Shown one piece after another: positions 30,934-41,041 of a stretch of DNA of 62,489 nt. Both the position numbers and the translations under genes were made by a program. The notes beneath the pieces are model-generated. The model searched no databases. It was not told the DNA's origin and worked only from the letters and a program-made list of their open reading frames with translations. How positions within the stretch are numbered: the stretch's first letter is position 1; each line of letters starts with the position of its first letter. The stretch covers positions 22,204 through 84,692 of the forward strand of contig VYFX01000040.1 of NCBI GenBank assembly GCA_009842205.1, given 5' to 3'. The stretch comes from Paracoccaceae bacterium. Lineage in GTDB: Bacteria > Pseudomonadota > Alphaproteobacteria > Rhodobacterales > Rhodobacteraceae.

Positions 30934-32148
30934 TCAGATAAGCATTGAACTTATGGAATGATCGGAAATCGGGGAATCCTCGAAGACCCGATTATGGGTA
31001 TCATGGCATTGCACAAACTTTGCCTGTTGGGGAAGATCAATCAAATTTTCTGCTCCCAGATAGGTACAGGTACTCCGCAAACCGCCGAGCAAATCCTGAA
31101 CGGTTTCATCAATGGATGGTTTGAAAGGAAGGAGAACCTCGCGACCCTCACTTGTCTTCCAGGGTTGCAAACCATCAAAATGCTTATCATTGGCAATTTG
31201 GGAACTCATACCGTAGAACTCTACGAACCTGGATTCCTTCAATAACGGCTTGCCTTCCCCATTGATTTCACCAGTATTGAATCTCCTGGTGATAATCCGG
31301 CCACCTCCTTCTTTGTGACCGGCGAACATACCTCCAAGCATAACGAAAGATGAGCCCGCGGCCAATGCCTTGGCCACATCACCGGGACAGGTACAACCAC
31401 CGTCAGCTACTATTCTGGCACCTGCCTCACGGGCTGCCTGGCCACATTCCAGCACGGCCGAAAACTGCGGGTAACCTACTCCGGTCTTGATTCTTGTTTC
31501 ACAAACACTGCCACCACCAATACCCACTTTCACGAGATCGGCACCAGCCTTGGCAAGTATTTCGGTCTGTTCCGGAGTAACAACATTCCCGGCAATGATG
31601 ACAACATCGGGAAATTCGCTTCTGAAGTCTTCTAGGAAACTCACAAACCGTTGGGTATGACCGTTGGCCACGTCCAGGCATGCAAACTTGATTGGGCCGG
31701 AACGTTGATGCACATGTCTGAACTTTTCCCTGTCTTGGTGTCTTAATCCTACGGTGACCGCACAATAATTTCGACGCTGGGGATCTCCGGAAAAGAATTT
31801 GACGAGGTTTTCCTCAGAATGCATTTTGGCAAGACAGGTAAATATCCGATGCCTGATCAAGGCATCAGCCATGTCAAATGAACCTACCCCATCCATGTTG
31901 GCAGCCATGATCGGAATACCTTCATAATACGAATCATCGGTTCGCTCAAAATCCATCCGGCAAATCAGGTTCACGAGCTTTCGGCTGGTAACACTTGTCA
32001 TTTTACCCGGTACCAATAGTACATTGCCATAATCAAGTTTAATGTCCCTTGAAACATGGGTACTTACATCGTTATACCGAACAGGGGTGCCTTCCTTGGA
32101 AGGACCTGAGCCATTACTGCCTAGGGAAGATGTTGATTTACTATTCAT
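30934..32148 (-). CDS. guaC: GMP reductase
   Basis: NADPH-dependent conversion of GMP to IMP in purine salvage. The ATG at 32148 behind GAGGAACG gives 404 residues; the frame stays open upstream to 32277 but without support. The IMPDH/GMPR barrel shows NMDGVGSFDMADAL, the nucleotide loop with catalytic cysteine GIGGGSVCETRIKTGVGYPQ, and GGCTCPGDVAKALAAG. GMPR-type YGMSS follows (EFYGMSSQIAND), and no CBS domains are present. These features favour GuaC over GuaB. There is a non-conserved Ser/Gly-rich N-terminal extension of about 50 residues relative to E. coli GuaC. It converges with adk. Confidence 0.9.
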   Translation of the reverse strand: MNSKSTSSLGSNGSGPSKEGTPVRYNDVSTHVSRDIKLDYGNVLLVPGKMTSVTSRKLVNLICRMDFERTDDSYYEGIPIMAANMDGVGSFDMADALIRHRIFTCLAKMHSEENLVKFFSGDPQRRNYCAVTVGLRHQDREKFRHVHQRSGPIKFACLDVANGHTQRFVSFLEDFRSEFPDVVIIAGNVVTPEQTEILAKAGADLVKVGIGGGSVCETRIKTGVGYPQFSAVLECGQAAREAGARIVADGGCTCPGDVAKALAAGSSFVMLGGMFAGHKEGGGRIITRRFNTGEINGEGKPLLKESRFVEFYGMSSQIANDKHFDGLQPWKTSEGREVLLPFKPSIDETVQDLLGGLRSTCTYLGAENLIDLPQQAKFVQCHDTHNRVFEDSPISDHSISSMLI

Positions 32149-32344
32149 ACGTTCCTCGATCCTTTTTTTATGCAAAGGCGAGTAGAGGAGTCGATAAAAG
32201 ACTTGCCATCCAAAAGCAGTTGGTCCTCTCGAACGCGTTTGCAAATTATCTCTATATTTTTTTGGCCAATAAATCAAGACCAGAAATCAACATTTCGGAT
32301 TTTTTTGTCTGGAAAGTTTTTAACAGTGTCGAATTGTCATTTAA

Positions 32345-32917
32345 TCATGACTCAATCTGGGTTGAATCTAGAAATTTGAGCACTTCGGCAGGATTTTGAT
32401 CTGGTGGAAATACCGGATAGAATAATCGCTTCACTTCCGAATTATTCAGAACCAGCGTCAATCTTTTGATAAGTACCATGTCGTTTACCCTGAAGGTTGG
32501 CAGTTGCAATCTTTTTGTCAGTATCAGATCAGTATCGGAGAGCAATGGGAATGGAAGGCGAAGCCTCTTGGTTGCTTCCAGCTGGTACTCGGTGGTTTGA
32601 GTGGAAATCCCATAAACTGCCCTAATTCCCTTTGCAGATAATTCCTTGGCCAAATCCCTGAACGCACAGGTTTGGGGAGTGCATCCCCTTGCACCTGGTA
32701 TCTCGTCCCATCCGTCTGGTAATGGTGTATCAGGCTGACCTGTCATGGGATAGAAAAAAAGGACAGACCAGCCCCGAATTTTGCCAAGATTTACCATTTC
32801 ATTATCTGTTGAAGGCAATTCCACATTTGGCATAACCATTCCCGACAGATGTGTTGCAGCCCCATCATCACTTGGCTCGGGCAATGAACTCCAATCAACT
32901 ACCTGAAGGTTTACCAT
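32345..32917 (-). CDS. peroxiredoxin, BCP/AhpC-TSA-like
   Basis: Thioredoxin-fold peroxidase of 190 residues. The core is GWSVLFFYPMTGQPDTP, followed by GCTPQTCAFRDLAKELSAKG, which resembles the BCP motif (P-G-C-T-x-x-x-C-x-F-R-D). The cysteines in GCTPQTC would be peroxidatic and resolving. The insertion between the YP and GCT motifs is typical of an alphaproteobacterial subgroup. The reductant and substrate are not evident. It lies in a minus-strand run of housekeeping genes. Confidence 0.8.
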   Translation of the reverse strand: MVNLQVVDWSSLPEPSDDGAATHLSGMVMPNVELPSTDNEMVNLGKIRGWSVLFFYPMTGQPDTPLPDGWDEIPGARGCTPQTCAFRDLAKELSAKGIRAVYGISTQTTEYQLEATKRLRLPFPLLSDTDLILTKRLQLPTFRVNDMVLIKRLTLVLNNSEVKRLFYPVFPPDQNPAEVLKFLDSTQIES

Positions 32918-32951
32918 GATATCAACATCCCATAACCAATGAATCAGTATG

Positions 32952-33569
32952 TTATTGTGAAACCAATTTCCGGGATATAGTCCTGAAGGGAATCAGAAGG
33001 AAAAGGGCAAATGTCAATTTTACACCTAGATCAGCAGTAGCAAGACTTGTCCAATAGGGCAATTCCGGTCCCAACCCCAAAAGCATTGTCGGTTCGTTTG
33101 CCCATTCTGTACCGACTGTCGGTTCAAGGAATGTCAATTGGCTGGAAAAAGCGATAAAGAAAAACAGGAAAGTATCAACCGTGGAGCCTATCAGGGTGGA
33201 AACCAGGGGAGCTTTCCACCACACTGCCTTTCTCAATCTGTCAAATATTGATACATCAAGGAGTTGGGCAACCAGGAAAGCGGTTCCGGAACCGATGGCA
33301 ATCCTGAGTGTGACCAATGGACCGAATTCACCCTCGATTTGTGATCCTATAAAGGAGCAGAGAATACCTACAATGAATCCTGCAAGAATCACCTTTCTAG
33401 CAGCGCTGGGTCCAAAAACCCTATTCATCAGGTCCGTGACCAGAAATGCAATGGGATATACAAATGCGCCCCAGGTCAACCATTGGCCTACCAGAAACTG
33501 TACAAGGATGTTGGAAGCAACAACGGTCAAGGCCATCGCTGCGATACCAACCATAATGGGAAAATTCAT
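32952..33569 (-). CDS. VUT-family transporter, probable queuosine-precursor permease
   Basis: Inner-membrane protein of 205 residues with about six hydrophobic helices. TWGAFVYPIAFLVTDLMNRV is the hallmark of the YhhQ/VUT family (PF02592), whose E. coli member takes up queuosine precursors such as preQ0/preQ1. FVGSQI- and STLIGSTVDTFLFFFIAF-like segments support it. No preQ1 riboswitch is recognisable in the 105-bp upstream gap. The substrate is inferred from the family. Confidence 0.82.
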   Translation of the reverse strand: MNFPIMVGIAAMALTVVASNILVQFLVGQWLTWGAFVYPIAFLVTDLMNRVFGPSAARKVILAGFIVGILCSFIGSQIEGEFGPLVTLRIAIGSGTAFLVAQLLDVSIFDRLRKAVWWKAPLVSTLIGSTVDTFLFFFIAFSSQLTFLEPTVGTEWANEPTMLLGLGPELPYWTSLATADLGVKLTFALFLLIPFRTISRKLVSQ

Positions 33570-33674
33570 GGTTTATCCAATAGAATTAGACTGTGGCCCC
33601 CTAGTAATTGAGGAAAAATGCAACCAGAGCAATATAGTTGCTTTGAAACAGAATATTAGTGCATGACCATCAAG

Positions 33675-34859
33675 TTACATGCCTGAATCTACCATTGCCC
33701 TGGCCATATGGGGAACGCTGTCCTCATTGAGACCCGCAACATTGATACGACTGTCTCCAACCAGGTAAATTCCATGTTTTTCACGCATGGTCACAACCTG
33801 TTCGGGTGTACACCCTGTCAATGAGAACATTCCCTTGTGGGAGGCCAGAAAACCAAACCTGTCGGATCCTGTCAGGTCTCTCAATTCACCAGCCAATCTT
33901 ACCCTTAAATCCTGCAGATTCCTACGGGTTGCCTCCAGTTCCTCCCTCCAAAGAACGGACAATTCGTCATCATTCAAAATCATGGTGACCAAACGGGCTC
34001 CATGATCAGGCGGAAAGGATAAACTCAATCTATTCAGCGAAGACAGAACACCCTGGATAACCGATTTGGTCTTGCCTTCCTGGGCAACCGCCAGCATGAT
34101 ACCTGTTCGTTCGCGATAAATGCCGAAATTCTTCGAACAGCTCCCTGCAATCAGCGTTTCCGGAAATTTGGAAGCAATCATTCTCAGGTTTTTGGCATCC
34201 TCGTTTAGACCATCACCAAACCCCTGATAGGCAAAATCAATTATGGGAATCACCTTCCTCTCCAACAGAAACTCTGCCAGCTCTTCCCACTGTGAGTGGG
34301 GAAGGTCTGAGCCCGTCGGATTATGGCAACATCCGTGAAGTACAATGGCATCACCCGGTCTAACATCCTTCAAATCCGACATCATTCCTGAAAAATCGGT
34401 CGATCTGGCATCCCGGTCAAAATATGAATATTCCCTTATATTCATATTGATAAAATCCAATATGGCCCTGTGGTTGGGCCAGCTGGGATTGGAAATCCAT
34501 ACTGACGATTCTGGTGATGCCAACTTGATGATTTCAAAAGCCATTCGAACGGCACCCGTTCCACCTGCGGTATGGGCTGCTGCTATGCTGTCTCCGGGAA
34601 CGGAACCACCCAAAATGAGTTTGATCATGACCTCATGAAAACCAATTTCACCAACCAGTGATGTATAGGTTTTGGTTGTCTGGGAATTCCAAAGACGTAA
34701 TTCCGCCTCCTTCACGGCTTCCATGACAGGGGTAATTCCACTGGCATTTTTGTAAACCCCTACACCAAGATCAATCTTCTGTTCTCTTGGGTCTTCACGA
34801 AATTTCTGGATAAGTTGAATGATTTTGTCAGGTGGTGGGGCTGTTAATGATTCAAACAT
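33675..34859 (-). CDS. aromatic/aspartate amino acid aminotransferase
   Basis: PLP-dependent class I aminotransferase of the AspC/TyrB group. It moves an amino group between aspartate or aromatic amino acids and 2-oxoglutarate. The ATG at 34859 follows ATAGGA and gives 394 residues; an ATG 15 bp upstream lacks a site. KIDLGVGVYKNASGITPVM, HGCCHNPTGSDL, DFAYQGFGDGL and the Schiff-base lysine in SCSKNFGIYRERTG are all present. Which amino acids it prefers cannot be read from the sequence. Confidence 0.9.
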   Translation of the reverse strand: MFESLTAPPPDKIIQLIQKFREDPREQKIDLGVGVYKNASGITPVMEAVKEAELRLWNSQTTKTYTSLVGEIGFHEVMIKLILGGSVPGDSIAAAHTAGGTGAVRMAFEIIKLASPESSVWISNPSWPNHRAILDFINMNIREYSYFDRDARSTDFSGMMSDLKDVRPGDAIVLHGCCHNPTGSDLPHSQWEELAEFLLERKVIPIIDFAYQGFGDGLNEDAKNLRMIASKFPETLIAGSCSKNFGIYRERTGIMLAVAQEGKTKSVIQGVLSSLNRLSLSFPPDHGARLVTMILNDDELSVLWREELEATRRNLQDLRVRLAGELRDLTGSDRFGFLASHKGMFSLTGCTPEQVVTMREKHGIYLVGDSRINVAGLNEDSVPHMARAMVDSGM

Positions 34860-34918
34860 GATTAATCCTATCAAACAATTGTTATTTTTACCGAAATTAT
34901 ATCCGGGAAGTTACCCTT

Positions 34919-35746
34919 TTATGTACTGCCCCATTCTACCCAGGAACCGTCATAAAGGGAGATATTTCTATGCCCTATCATGTCAAGTGCTAGAAAGAGT
35001 ATCGAAGCAGTTATACCTGAACCACAAGAAGTTATAACTGGTTTCTCCAGATCAAGACCGGAAGATTCGAACTCTTCCAGTAAATCCTGTTTTTCCTTCA
35101 TGGTTCCATTTTTATTCAGGAGATTGGTATATGGCAGGTTTATTGAATTTGGAATGTTACCAGATCTCAGGCCAGGACGGGGTTCAGGTAACAAACCCAT
35201 AAATCTTGTCTTGGGGCGGGCATCCAGGATTTGTGGGGATCCTTCACTGGAAGCTTTTTGAACTTCGGCACGGGATTTCACCAATTGGGCCTGTTTTCTT
35301 GAATAATAATGTCTTTCATAGACCAGTGGAGGTACATCTTCCACTTCCCTTCCCTCCTCAAGCCATTTTGGGAATCCGCCATCCAAAACGGCAATATCCT
35401 TGTGTCCCATCAACTTGAAGAGCCACCAGACACGGGGTGATGAAAAAATACCGGCCGTATCATAGACCACTATCTGATGACCATTGTCAATGCCCATTTT
35501 CCTTACCCTGGTGGCAAACAGTTCCTGTGAAGGTACCATATGTGGAAGGTGGGAATCCTTGTCAGCGATCTCGTCAATGTCAAAAAAACGTGCCCCGGGT
35601 ATATGTGATCTCGAATATTCCTCCCATGGGTTGCGATTTTCTCCAGGCAAATACCATGATGCATCCAATATCCTCAAATCCGGATCCTGACTGTGCTTGG
35701 CCAACCAGTCAGTTGATACCAATCTTGTAGGTTCATCTTTTTCCAT
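34919..35746 (-). CDS. sseA: rhodanese-type sulfurtransferase (SseA-like)
   Basis: Thiosulfate or 3-mercaptopyruvate sulfurtransferase with two tandem rhodanese domains in 275 residues. The ATG at 35746 is preferred; a GTG at 35770 adds eight residues. The catalytic loop CGSGITAS near the end matches the CG[S/T]GVTA active site of mercaptopyruvate sulfurtransferases. The N-terminal inactive domain shows DASWYLPGENRNPWEEY and SHIPGARFFDID. It is upstream of tyrB-like and downstream of smpB on the same strand. Confidence 0.9.
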   Translation of the reverse strand: MEKDEPTRLVSTDWLAKHSQDPDLRILDASWYLPGENRNPWEEYSRSHIPGARFFDIDEIADKDSHLPHMVPSQELFATRVRKMGIDNGHQIVVYDTAGIFSSPRVWWLFKLMGHKDIAVLDGGFPKWLEEGREVEDVPPLVYERHYYSRKQAQLVKSRAEVQKASSEGSPQILDARPKTRFMGLLPEPRPGLRSGNIPNSINLPYTNLLNKNGTMKEKQDLLEEFESSGLDLEKPVITSCGSGITASILFLALDMIGHRNISLYDGSWVEWGST

Positions 35747-35831
35747 ACCGGCATCCACCTCTTTATTCACATTACGACCATATTACGTAAAAGAAGAAAA
35801 AAATGAACAGGCAAAATGACCTTGAGAGCAT

Positions 35832-36311
35832 TTATTTGCTTGATTGCTTGAGCAACCTTTGCTGATTGCGTTTCCAATCCCTTTTTTGCTCGGTTTGGCG
35901 TTTGTCCACAAGTTTCTTTCCTTTGGCAATACCAATTTTAACCTTGGCCAGACCCTTGTGATTGAAATACAGAACCAGTGGAACCAAAGTCTTTCCCTCT
36001 CTTTTGGTATTCGACCATAACTTGGCCAATTCCTTTTTTGAAACCAGAAGTTTTCTATTGCGACGTTCTTCGTGCCGGAAATAGCGAGACTTTTCGTATG
36101 GTGCTATGTAACTGTTTATCAACCACAATTCCTGGTTTTCGACAGAGGCGTAGCTTTCGGCTATGTTGCATTGGGTAGTACGGAGCGATTTGACTTCCGA
36201 TCCATGAAGCAGAATGCCACATTCCAATTCGCTTTCAATGAAATAATCGTGCCTGGCACGCCTATTCACAGCAAGAATCTTGTAGTTTTTTTCTTCTGGG
36301 GACTTGGACAT
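35832..36311 (-). CDS. smpB: SsrA-binding protein SmpB
   Basis: Partner of tmRNA in ribosome rescue, 159 residues. Conserved: [40 protein letters not shown], and [20 protein letters not shown], with a basic tail [13 protein letters not shown]. It sits next to dapA, as in many Alphaproteobacteria. Confidence 0.97.
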   Translation of the reverse strand: MSKSPEEKNYKILAVNRRARHDYFIESELECGILLHGSEVKSLRTTQCNIAESYASVENQELWLINSYIAPYEKSRYFRHEERRNRKLLVSKKELAKLWSNTKREGKTLVPLVLYFNHKGLAKVKIGIAKGKKLVDKRQTEQKRDWKRNQQRLLKQSSK

Positions 36312-36519
36312 TGTTCAAAATGGAATTCGTGCTTCAAAATCATATTCCCGGTTGAAAGACAACCAGTTCCATCAAATACTTCCCGAGTATTCGTTTCTCG
36401 GGATTTTCTCATCGACGACAATACCCATACCTTACTAAATGGGTCTACTGAGGTAAATTTATTTTATTCCAGCCAATTATCGGAAAATTATATTTATTCG
36501 ATAAGTGTCCTTTAATAAT

Positions 36520-37395
36520 CTAGTCAATAATTCCGGCTGACTTCATGGCTTCAATAATCTTCTGCTTTGTCGATTCGGCAAGAGGTGTCAATGGTAAGCG
36601 TACTTCCTCGGAACACCTTCCCAAAACGGATAGACCAAATTTTGCACCAACCAGTCCGGGTTCAATAAATATGGCCGTGTGCAGTGGCAACAGTTTGTCC
36701 TGGATCTGGAGAGCCTTTTGATAATCACCTTGCAAGGTTGCTTGCTGGAATTCGGAGCACAACCCAGGTGCAACATTGGCGGTAACGGAAATACAACCCC
36801 TACCTCCATGGGCATTGAAACCCAAGGCTGAAGCATCCTCGCCGGAAAGTTGTAGAAAATCCTTGCCACAAGCTTCCCTTTGTTGGGATACCCTTACGAT
36901 ATCGCCCGTAGCATCCTTGACTCCAATTATTCTTGGCAGTTTGGCCAACTGTCCCATTGTTGACGGTATCATGTCAATCACCGAACGACCCGGTATGTTA
37001 TAGATGATGATAGGGATATTACTGTTGTCATGCAGCAACCGATAGTGTTCATACAAGCCAGTTTGGGTTGGTTTGTTGTAATAGGGTGTTACAACCAACA
37101 CAGCATCTGCACCCGTTTCCTCTGCAGCTTGAACAAGTCCCAATGCCTCTTCCGTTGAATTTGAACCGGCTCCGGCAATTACGGGTATTCTGCCACCAGT
37201 GTATTCGATAACCGCCTTGAATACTTCCTCGTGTTCCTGATGACTCAAGGTTGGGCTTTCACCTGTCGTACCAACGGCAACAATACCATTGGAACCTTCA
37301 GTGATATGCCATTTTACCAAGGCTTCAAGCGTACTCCAATCAACTTTTCTTGAATTAAAAGGGGTAACCAGTGCAGGTAATGATCCTGAAAACAT
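36520..37395 (-). CDS. dapA: 4-hydroxy-tetrahydrodipicolinate synthase
   Basis: First committed enzyme of the lysine/diaminopimelate branch; condenses pyruvate with aspartate semialdehyde. It has 291 residues in an (alpha/beta)8 barrel. [14 protein letters not shown] and [17 protein letters not shown] are present, with the Schiff-base lysine in [11 protein letters not shown]. The gap between smpB and dapA (208 bp) holds no gene. Confidence 0.96.
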   Translation of the reverse strand: MFSGSLPALVTPFNSRKVDWSTLEALVKWHITEGSNGIVAVGTTGESPTLSHQEHEEVFKAVIEYTGGRIPVIAGAGSNSTEEALGLVQAAEETGADAVLVVTPYYNKPTQTGLYEHYRLLHDNSNIPIIIYNIPGRSVIDMIPSTMGQLAKLPRIIGVKDATGDIVRVSQQREACGKDFLQLSGEDASALGFNAHGGRGCISVTANVAPGLCSEFQQATLQGDYQKALQIQDKLLPLHTAIFIEPGLVGAKFGLSVLGRCSEEVRLPLTPLAESTKQKIIEAMKSAGIID

Positions 37396-37515
37396 TATAC
37401 TATCCGTAATTTGATATTAATAAATAAATGACATGGCAAAAAAAATTGCAAAGCATCAGCTAAGATAATATAGAATGAAAAACAAAAAAGAGCAGTGTAC
37501 ATAAGTGTAAATTAC

Positions 37516-39564
37516 ATGATTTCTTTACCGTTCTGGCGAGCTGTTGTTAGAGGAACACTGATTTTCCTCCTTGTTTGTACATCATCCTTGGCCAGTCCCA
37601 GCAAACAGGACGCAAGGAATTTCAATCTTGCCTTTGAAAGTGCTTCGAAGGGAAAATGGGAGGAAGCCTATCAATATGCCAATAAAGTTACAGATTTGGT
37701 TGCTGTTGATGTTGTACGATGGTTACACTTGCGGGCAGGCATAGATGATTGGCAAGCCTATCGAGCCTTTCTCAAGGAAAATGGTGACTGGCCTGGCTTG
37801 AAAATCCTCAGAAGAACTGGCGAAAAATCATTCTCGGGTGAAGAAAATCCCAACCAGGTTGTGGATTATTTCAATAATTACAATCCACAAAATGGTTCAG
37901 GTGCTATTAGATTTGCCGAAGCACTGATTAAACTGCAAAGACCGAGAGAAGCAGATAGTGTCATCCGAAATGCAATACTTTCCCTACCCTTCTCAGATGA
38001 TGATCTGGAATATGTCATCCAAAACTATCCCTCAGATACAATTCCCCTGCTGGAAACCAGATTGGATAATCTGCTTTGGCTGAACCGTATTGAGGAAGCC
38101 GAAACACTTCTCCCCTATCTCAGGAAGGAACAACAGGCTCTTTACAAAGCCAGGATTTCACTGGATGCACTGAACGATGGGGTTAATGATTTGATCAACA
38201 GGATTCCGAAGGAATATATGACTGATCCAGGATTGGCCTATGACCGTATCTTGTGGCGAGATCATCATGGTCATAATCTATCGGCGTTGGATTTGCTACT
38301 GGAACGGAGTTCCTCGGCCGAAAATCTTGGAAAACCGGTTTTTTGGGCCAGCAAGAGGTATCGTCTTGCCCATGCCCTGATGAGAGAGGAAAAAAACCAG
38401 TTGGCCTATGACATAGCCTCGAAGCATTTCCTGACCATAAATGATCGCTTTAACTCGTTGGATTGGCTTTCCGCTACTGATATCCCCACCTGGGAGAAAA
38501 AACAGCGAAACACTTACCTTGACCTTGAATGGCTGGCCGGATTTATTGCACTTCGAAAGCTTAAAGACCCCCAACGGGCCTTGAGACATTTTTACAATTA
38601 TTATCAAGAGGTAACCCGACCTTCCTATTCCTATCCTTCATATTCACCCGTAAGATTGGGTAGGGCAGGATATTGGTTGGGTGAAGCCCATGAGTCTGCC
38701 GGCAATAATGAGGATGCCAGGATTGCCTATCAGTTTGGAGCCCGCTTCCAAACCTCCTTTTACGGTCAGTTGTCAGCTGAAAAAATCAACTATCCCACCA
38801 GCAAAACCCTGGTTTCCCGAGAGCCTGTCAACACTCGGATTGTCAAAAAGTTGCAAAGGGAAAAAGTGGTGCGAGCAGCCATACTTTTTCATTCTGTCGG
38901 GATTGAGCCTTATGCCGGTTGGTTTCTTGCCCATCAAGCCGAAAAACTTGACCGGGAGGGACTGGCTGCCCTTGCCCAATTAGCCCAAACGCATGGAGCC
39001 AACTTCTCAACGGTCAAAATAGCCAAGCAAGGCACAAGACAAGGCGATATAATTTTGGATTACCTCTATCCAATTCCTGATCTGGCCACACAAAATTTAC
39101 CTACCAAACCCGAAGTTACACTTTCCATAATTCGACAGGAAACCGAATTCAGACCCCAAGCGATCAGCCACAAGGGTGCCATGGGATTAATGCAGGTCTT
39201 GCCCAACACAGGAGAGGAGATTGCTGACGATTTGGGCATCAGGGGACCAATCAAGGAGGTATTGCTTGACCAGGAATACAATGTGCAAATCGGCTCAGCC
39301 TATCTGCAAGTGCTTTTTGAGGAATTTGATGGTATCAATGTATTGGTCTACGCAGCATACAATGCAGGTCCCGGCAGATTGAACGGTTGGTTGAAAACAC
39401 TCGGAAAACCAGGTGAAAGCACTCATAGCATAATTGATTGGATAGAACACATACCTTATTCCGAAACACGGAACTACGTCATGAGGGTGCTTGAATCCAT
39501 AACCGTATACCAACACCGATTCAGCAAAAGGGTTTCACCAATTCGTATCAGCTCCCTTCTCTAG
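37516..39564 (+). CDS. slt: soluble lytic murein transglycosylase
   Basis: Periplasmic enzyme that cleaves peptidoglycan with formation of 1,6-anhydromuropeptides. The ATG at 37516 gives 682 residues starting with a signal peptide (PFWRAVVRGTLIFLLVCTSS). An upstream GTG at 37495 lacks a properly spaced site. A long alpha-helical superhelix precedes the C-terminal SLT domain: catalytic glutamate in LSIIRQETEFRPQA, then GAMGLMQVLPNTGEEIA and AAYNAGPGRLNGWL. It is divergent from dapA. The family role in cell wall turnover is well known. Confidence 0.92.
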   Translation: MISLPFWRAVVRGTLIFLLVCTSSLASPSKQDARNFNLAFESASKGKWEEAYQYANKVTDLVAVDVVRWLHLRAGIDDWQAYRAFLKENGDWPGLKILRRTGEKSFSGEENPNQVVDYFNNYNPQNGSGAIRFAEALIKLQRPREADSVIRNAILSLPFSDDDLEYVIQNYPSDTIPLLETRLDNLLWLNRIEEAETLLPYLRKEQQALYKARISLDALNDGVNDLINRIPKEYMTDPGLAYDRILWRDHHGHNLSALDLLLERSSSAENLGKPVFWASKRYRLAHALMREEKNQLAYDIASKHFLTINDRFNSLDWLSATDIPTWEKKQRNTYLDLEWLAGFIALRKLKDPQRALRHFYNYYQEVTRPSYSYPSYSPVRLGRAGYWLGEAHESAGNNEDARIAYQFGARFQTSFYGQLSAEKINYPTSKTLVSREPVNTRIVKKLQREKVVRAAILFHSVGIEPYAGWFLAHQAEKLDREGLAALAQLAQTHGANFSTVKIAKQGTRQGDIILDYLYPIPDLATQNLPTKPEVTLSIIRQETEFRPQAISHKGAMGLMQVLPNTGEEIADDLGIRGPIKEVLLDQEYNVQIGSAYLQVLFEEFDGINVLVYAAYNAGPGRLNGWLKTLGKPGESTHSIIDWIEHIPYSETRNYVMRVLESITVYQHRFSKRVSPIRISSLL

Positions 39565-39773
39565 ACCCTGTATAGGAGTCGATAAGGTTTCAAAAAGCCT
39601 CGAATCATTGAAATTATTGCTTTTTCTAAATAGTCTCTAAAAAGATCTCAGGCTATCCCTACTCACCTTTATATCTAAAACAACACATCAAAAAACATTC
39701 TGTTATGGATGTATTTGCCACAGAAAAAAGAGAGAAAATTCCGCGTAAAAAAAGCTGTTACCTGACAGGAGAG

Positions 39774-40790
39774 TTATTCCGGAGTTGGTGCGTCTTCTCG
39801 AAGCAGACCTTTTCGCTTTAGCTCTGCCCAAAATTCAGTCGGAATAGGAAAACTAAACCATTTTAAGTTGTTGTTGAGTTGCTCAACTGTTCGGGTTCCC
39901 GCAATAAAACTCGGTATTGCCGGATGAGCTACGACAAATTGAAGTGCTGCGGCAGCAAGCGGAATTTCGAACTCACGACAAACATCTTCAATGTTACTTA
40001 CTTGTTGCATGATCTCCTGAGGTGCTGGTGCATAATTATACTTCGCTCCCTCTATCGCACCGGTTGCCAAAATACCGGAATTAAAGCCTCCTCCCACGAC
40101 GACTGCAGCATTTCTTTTTTCACACAAGGGCAAGAAGGTGTTTAGCGAATCCTGCTCAAGCAACGTATAACGACCTGCCAACAAGAAACAATCAAAGTCT
40201 CTTGTCTCCAGTGCAGCCTGACAGACTTCCCATTCATTGACTCCAACACCTATTGCCTTGACCACACCTTCTGACCGAAGTTGTTCCAGGGCTTTCCATG
40301 CCCCATCCATAGCCTGCTTGAATATTTCAGGCTGTTCATCTCCTCGGGTAAACACATCAATGTCATGAATAAAGCAAATATCCATCTTTTCCAAGGCCAT
40401 TCTTTGGAGAGAATCCTCAAACGAACGCATTGTACCATCATAGCTGTAGTCAAATTCCATGACATTTGCGGCAGCGTTATTCCAAGGAAAAAAATCAATT
40501 TCGGATTTTCTTTTGGGCTTGAGGATGCGGCCAATTTTTGAAGAGAGGACAAAATCATCACGATTTTTCCAGCGCAACGAATGACCAGTCCTAAGTTCCG
40601 ACAATCCGTGGCCATACATGGGAGCCGTATCGTAATATCTCACGCCGTGGTTCCAAGCCTCTTGGAACATAGCATCAGAAGTTTGTTCATCGATTTCTCG
40701 AAAAATATTTCCCACTGGTGCAGTTCCAAACCCGAAAGCAGTTACCTCCAAGTCAACCCGTCCGAATTTTTGCTTTTTAGAAGGTTCCAT
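39774..40790 (-). CDS. aldo/keto reductase (D-threo-aldose 1-dehydrogenase-like)
   Basis: NAD(P)H-dependent oxidoreductase with an (alpha/beta)8 barrel, 338 residues. The catalytic tetrad is visible: Asp and Tyr in YYDTAPMYGHGLSE, Lys in VLSSKIGRI, His in CFIHDIDVF. GRYTLLEQDSL and FIAGTRTVEQLNNNLKWF point to the subgroup of L-fucose/D-threo-aldose dehydrogenases. The ATG at 40790 follows GAGAGGA. It is divergent from the acyl-CoA dehydrogenase operon across a 251-bp gap and may belong to the same regulon, although the operator lies near the other gene. Confidence 0.85.
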   Translation of the reverse strand: MEPSKKQKFGRVDLEVTAFGFGTAPVGNIFREIDEQTSDAMFQEAWNHGVRYYDTAPMYGHGLSELRTGHSLRWKNRDDFVLSSKIGRILKPKRKSEIDFFPWNNAAANVMEFDYSYDGTMRSFEDSLQRMALEKMDICFIHDIDVFTRGDEQPEIFKQAMDGAWKALEQLRSEGVVKAIGVGVNEWEVCQAALETRDFDCFLLAGRYTLLEQDSLNTFLPLCEKRNAAVVVGGGFNSGILATGAIEGAKYNYAPAPQEIMQQVSNIEDVCREFEIPLAAAALQFVVAHPAIPSFIAGTRTVEQLNNNLKWFSFPIPTEFWAELKRKGLLREDAPTPE

Positions 40791-40984
40791 TTACTTTTCC
40801 TCTCTTCCTGAATTAAACTTTGACTCTTGCAAGAGATGCTAGGATTTTGTCCTTGATACACTTTACTATCAAACTTATTTCCTTTTCTACCTGTACCACA
40901 ATGATCTCATTTCCGATACCAATCCTTGCAGCTGTAGATTCCGGAGAAATGGTTTCTTTAACTTACTGGAAACCTTATTTTGAA

Positions 40985-41037
40985 TTGCAATCTCAGAGGG
41001 CAAGGATTATTTTCAATACAAGTAACTAACTGGTTAA
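40985..41037 (+). promoter_or_regulatory. promoter with operator A before the acyl-CoA dehydrogenase
   Basis: TTGCAA (40985-40990), 17 nt, TATTTT (41008-41013), then the near-palindrome GTAACTAACTGGTTAA at 41022-41037, which covers the expected start of transcription and ends 4 bp before the ATG. It shares 14 of 16 bases with site C (read on the minus strand) and with site B. It is a probable repressor site. There is no clear Shine-Dalgarno between operator and ATG. Confidence 0.6.
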
Positions 41038-41041
41038 TTAT

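Noticed and set aside
33570-33674. preQ1 riboswitch before the VUT transporter
   Set aside because: I could not find the preQ1 aptamer core; the gap is short and AT-rich only.
40820-41029. 69-residue frame between the aldo-keto reductase and the acyl-CoA dehydrogenase
   Set aside because: It covers the predicted promoter and operator A and has no recognisable domain.
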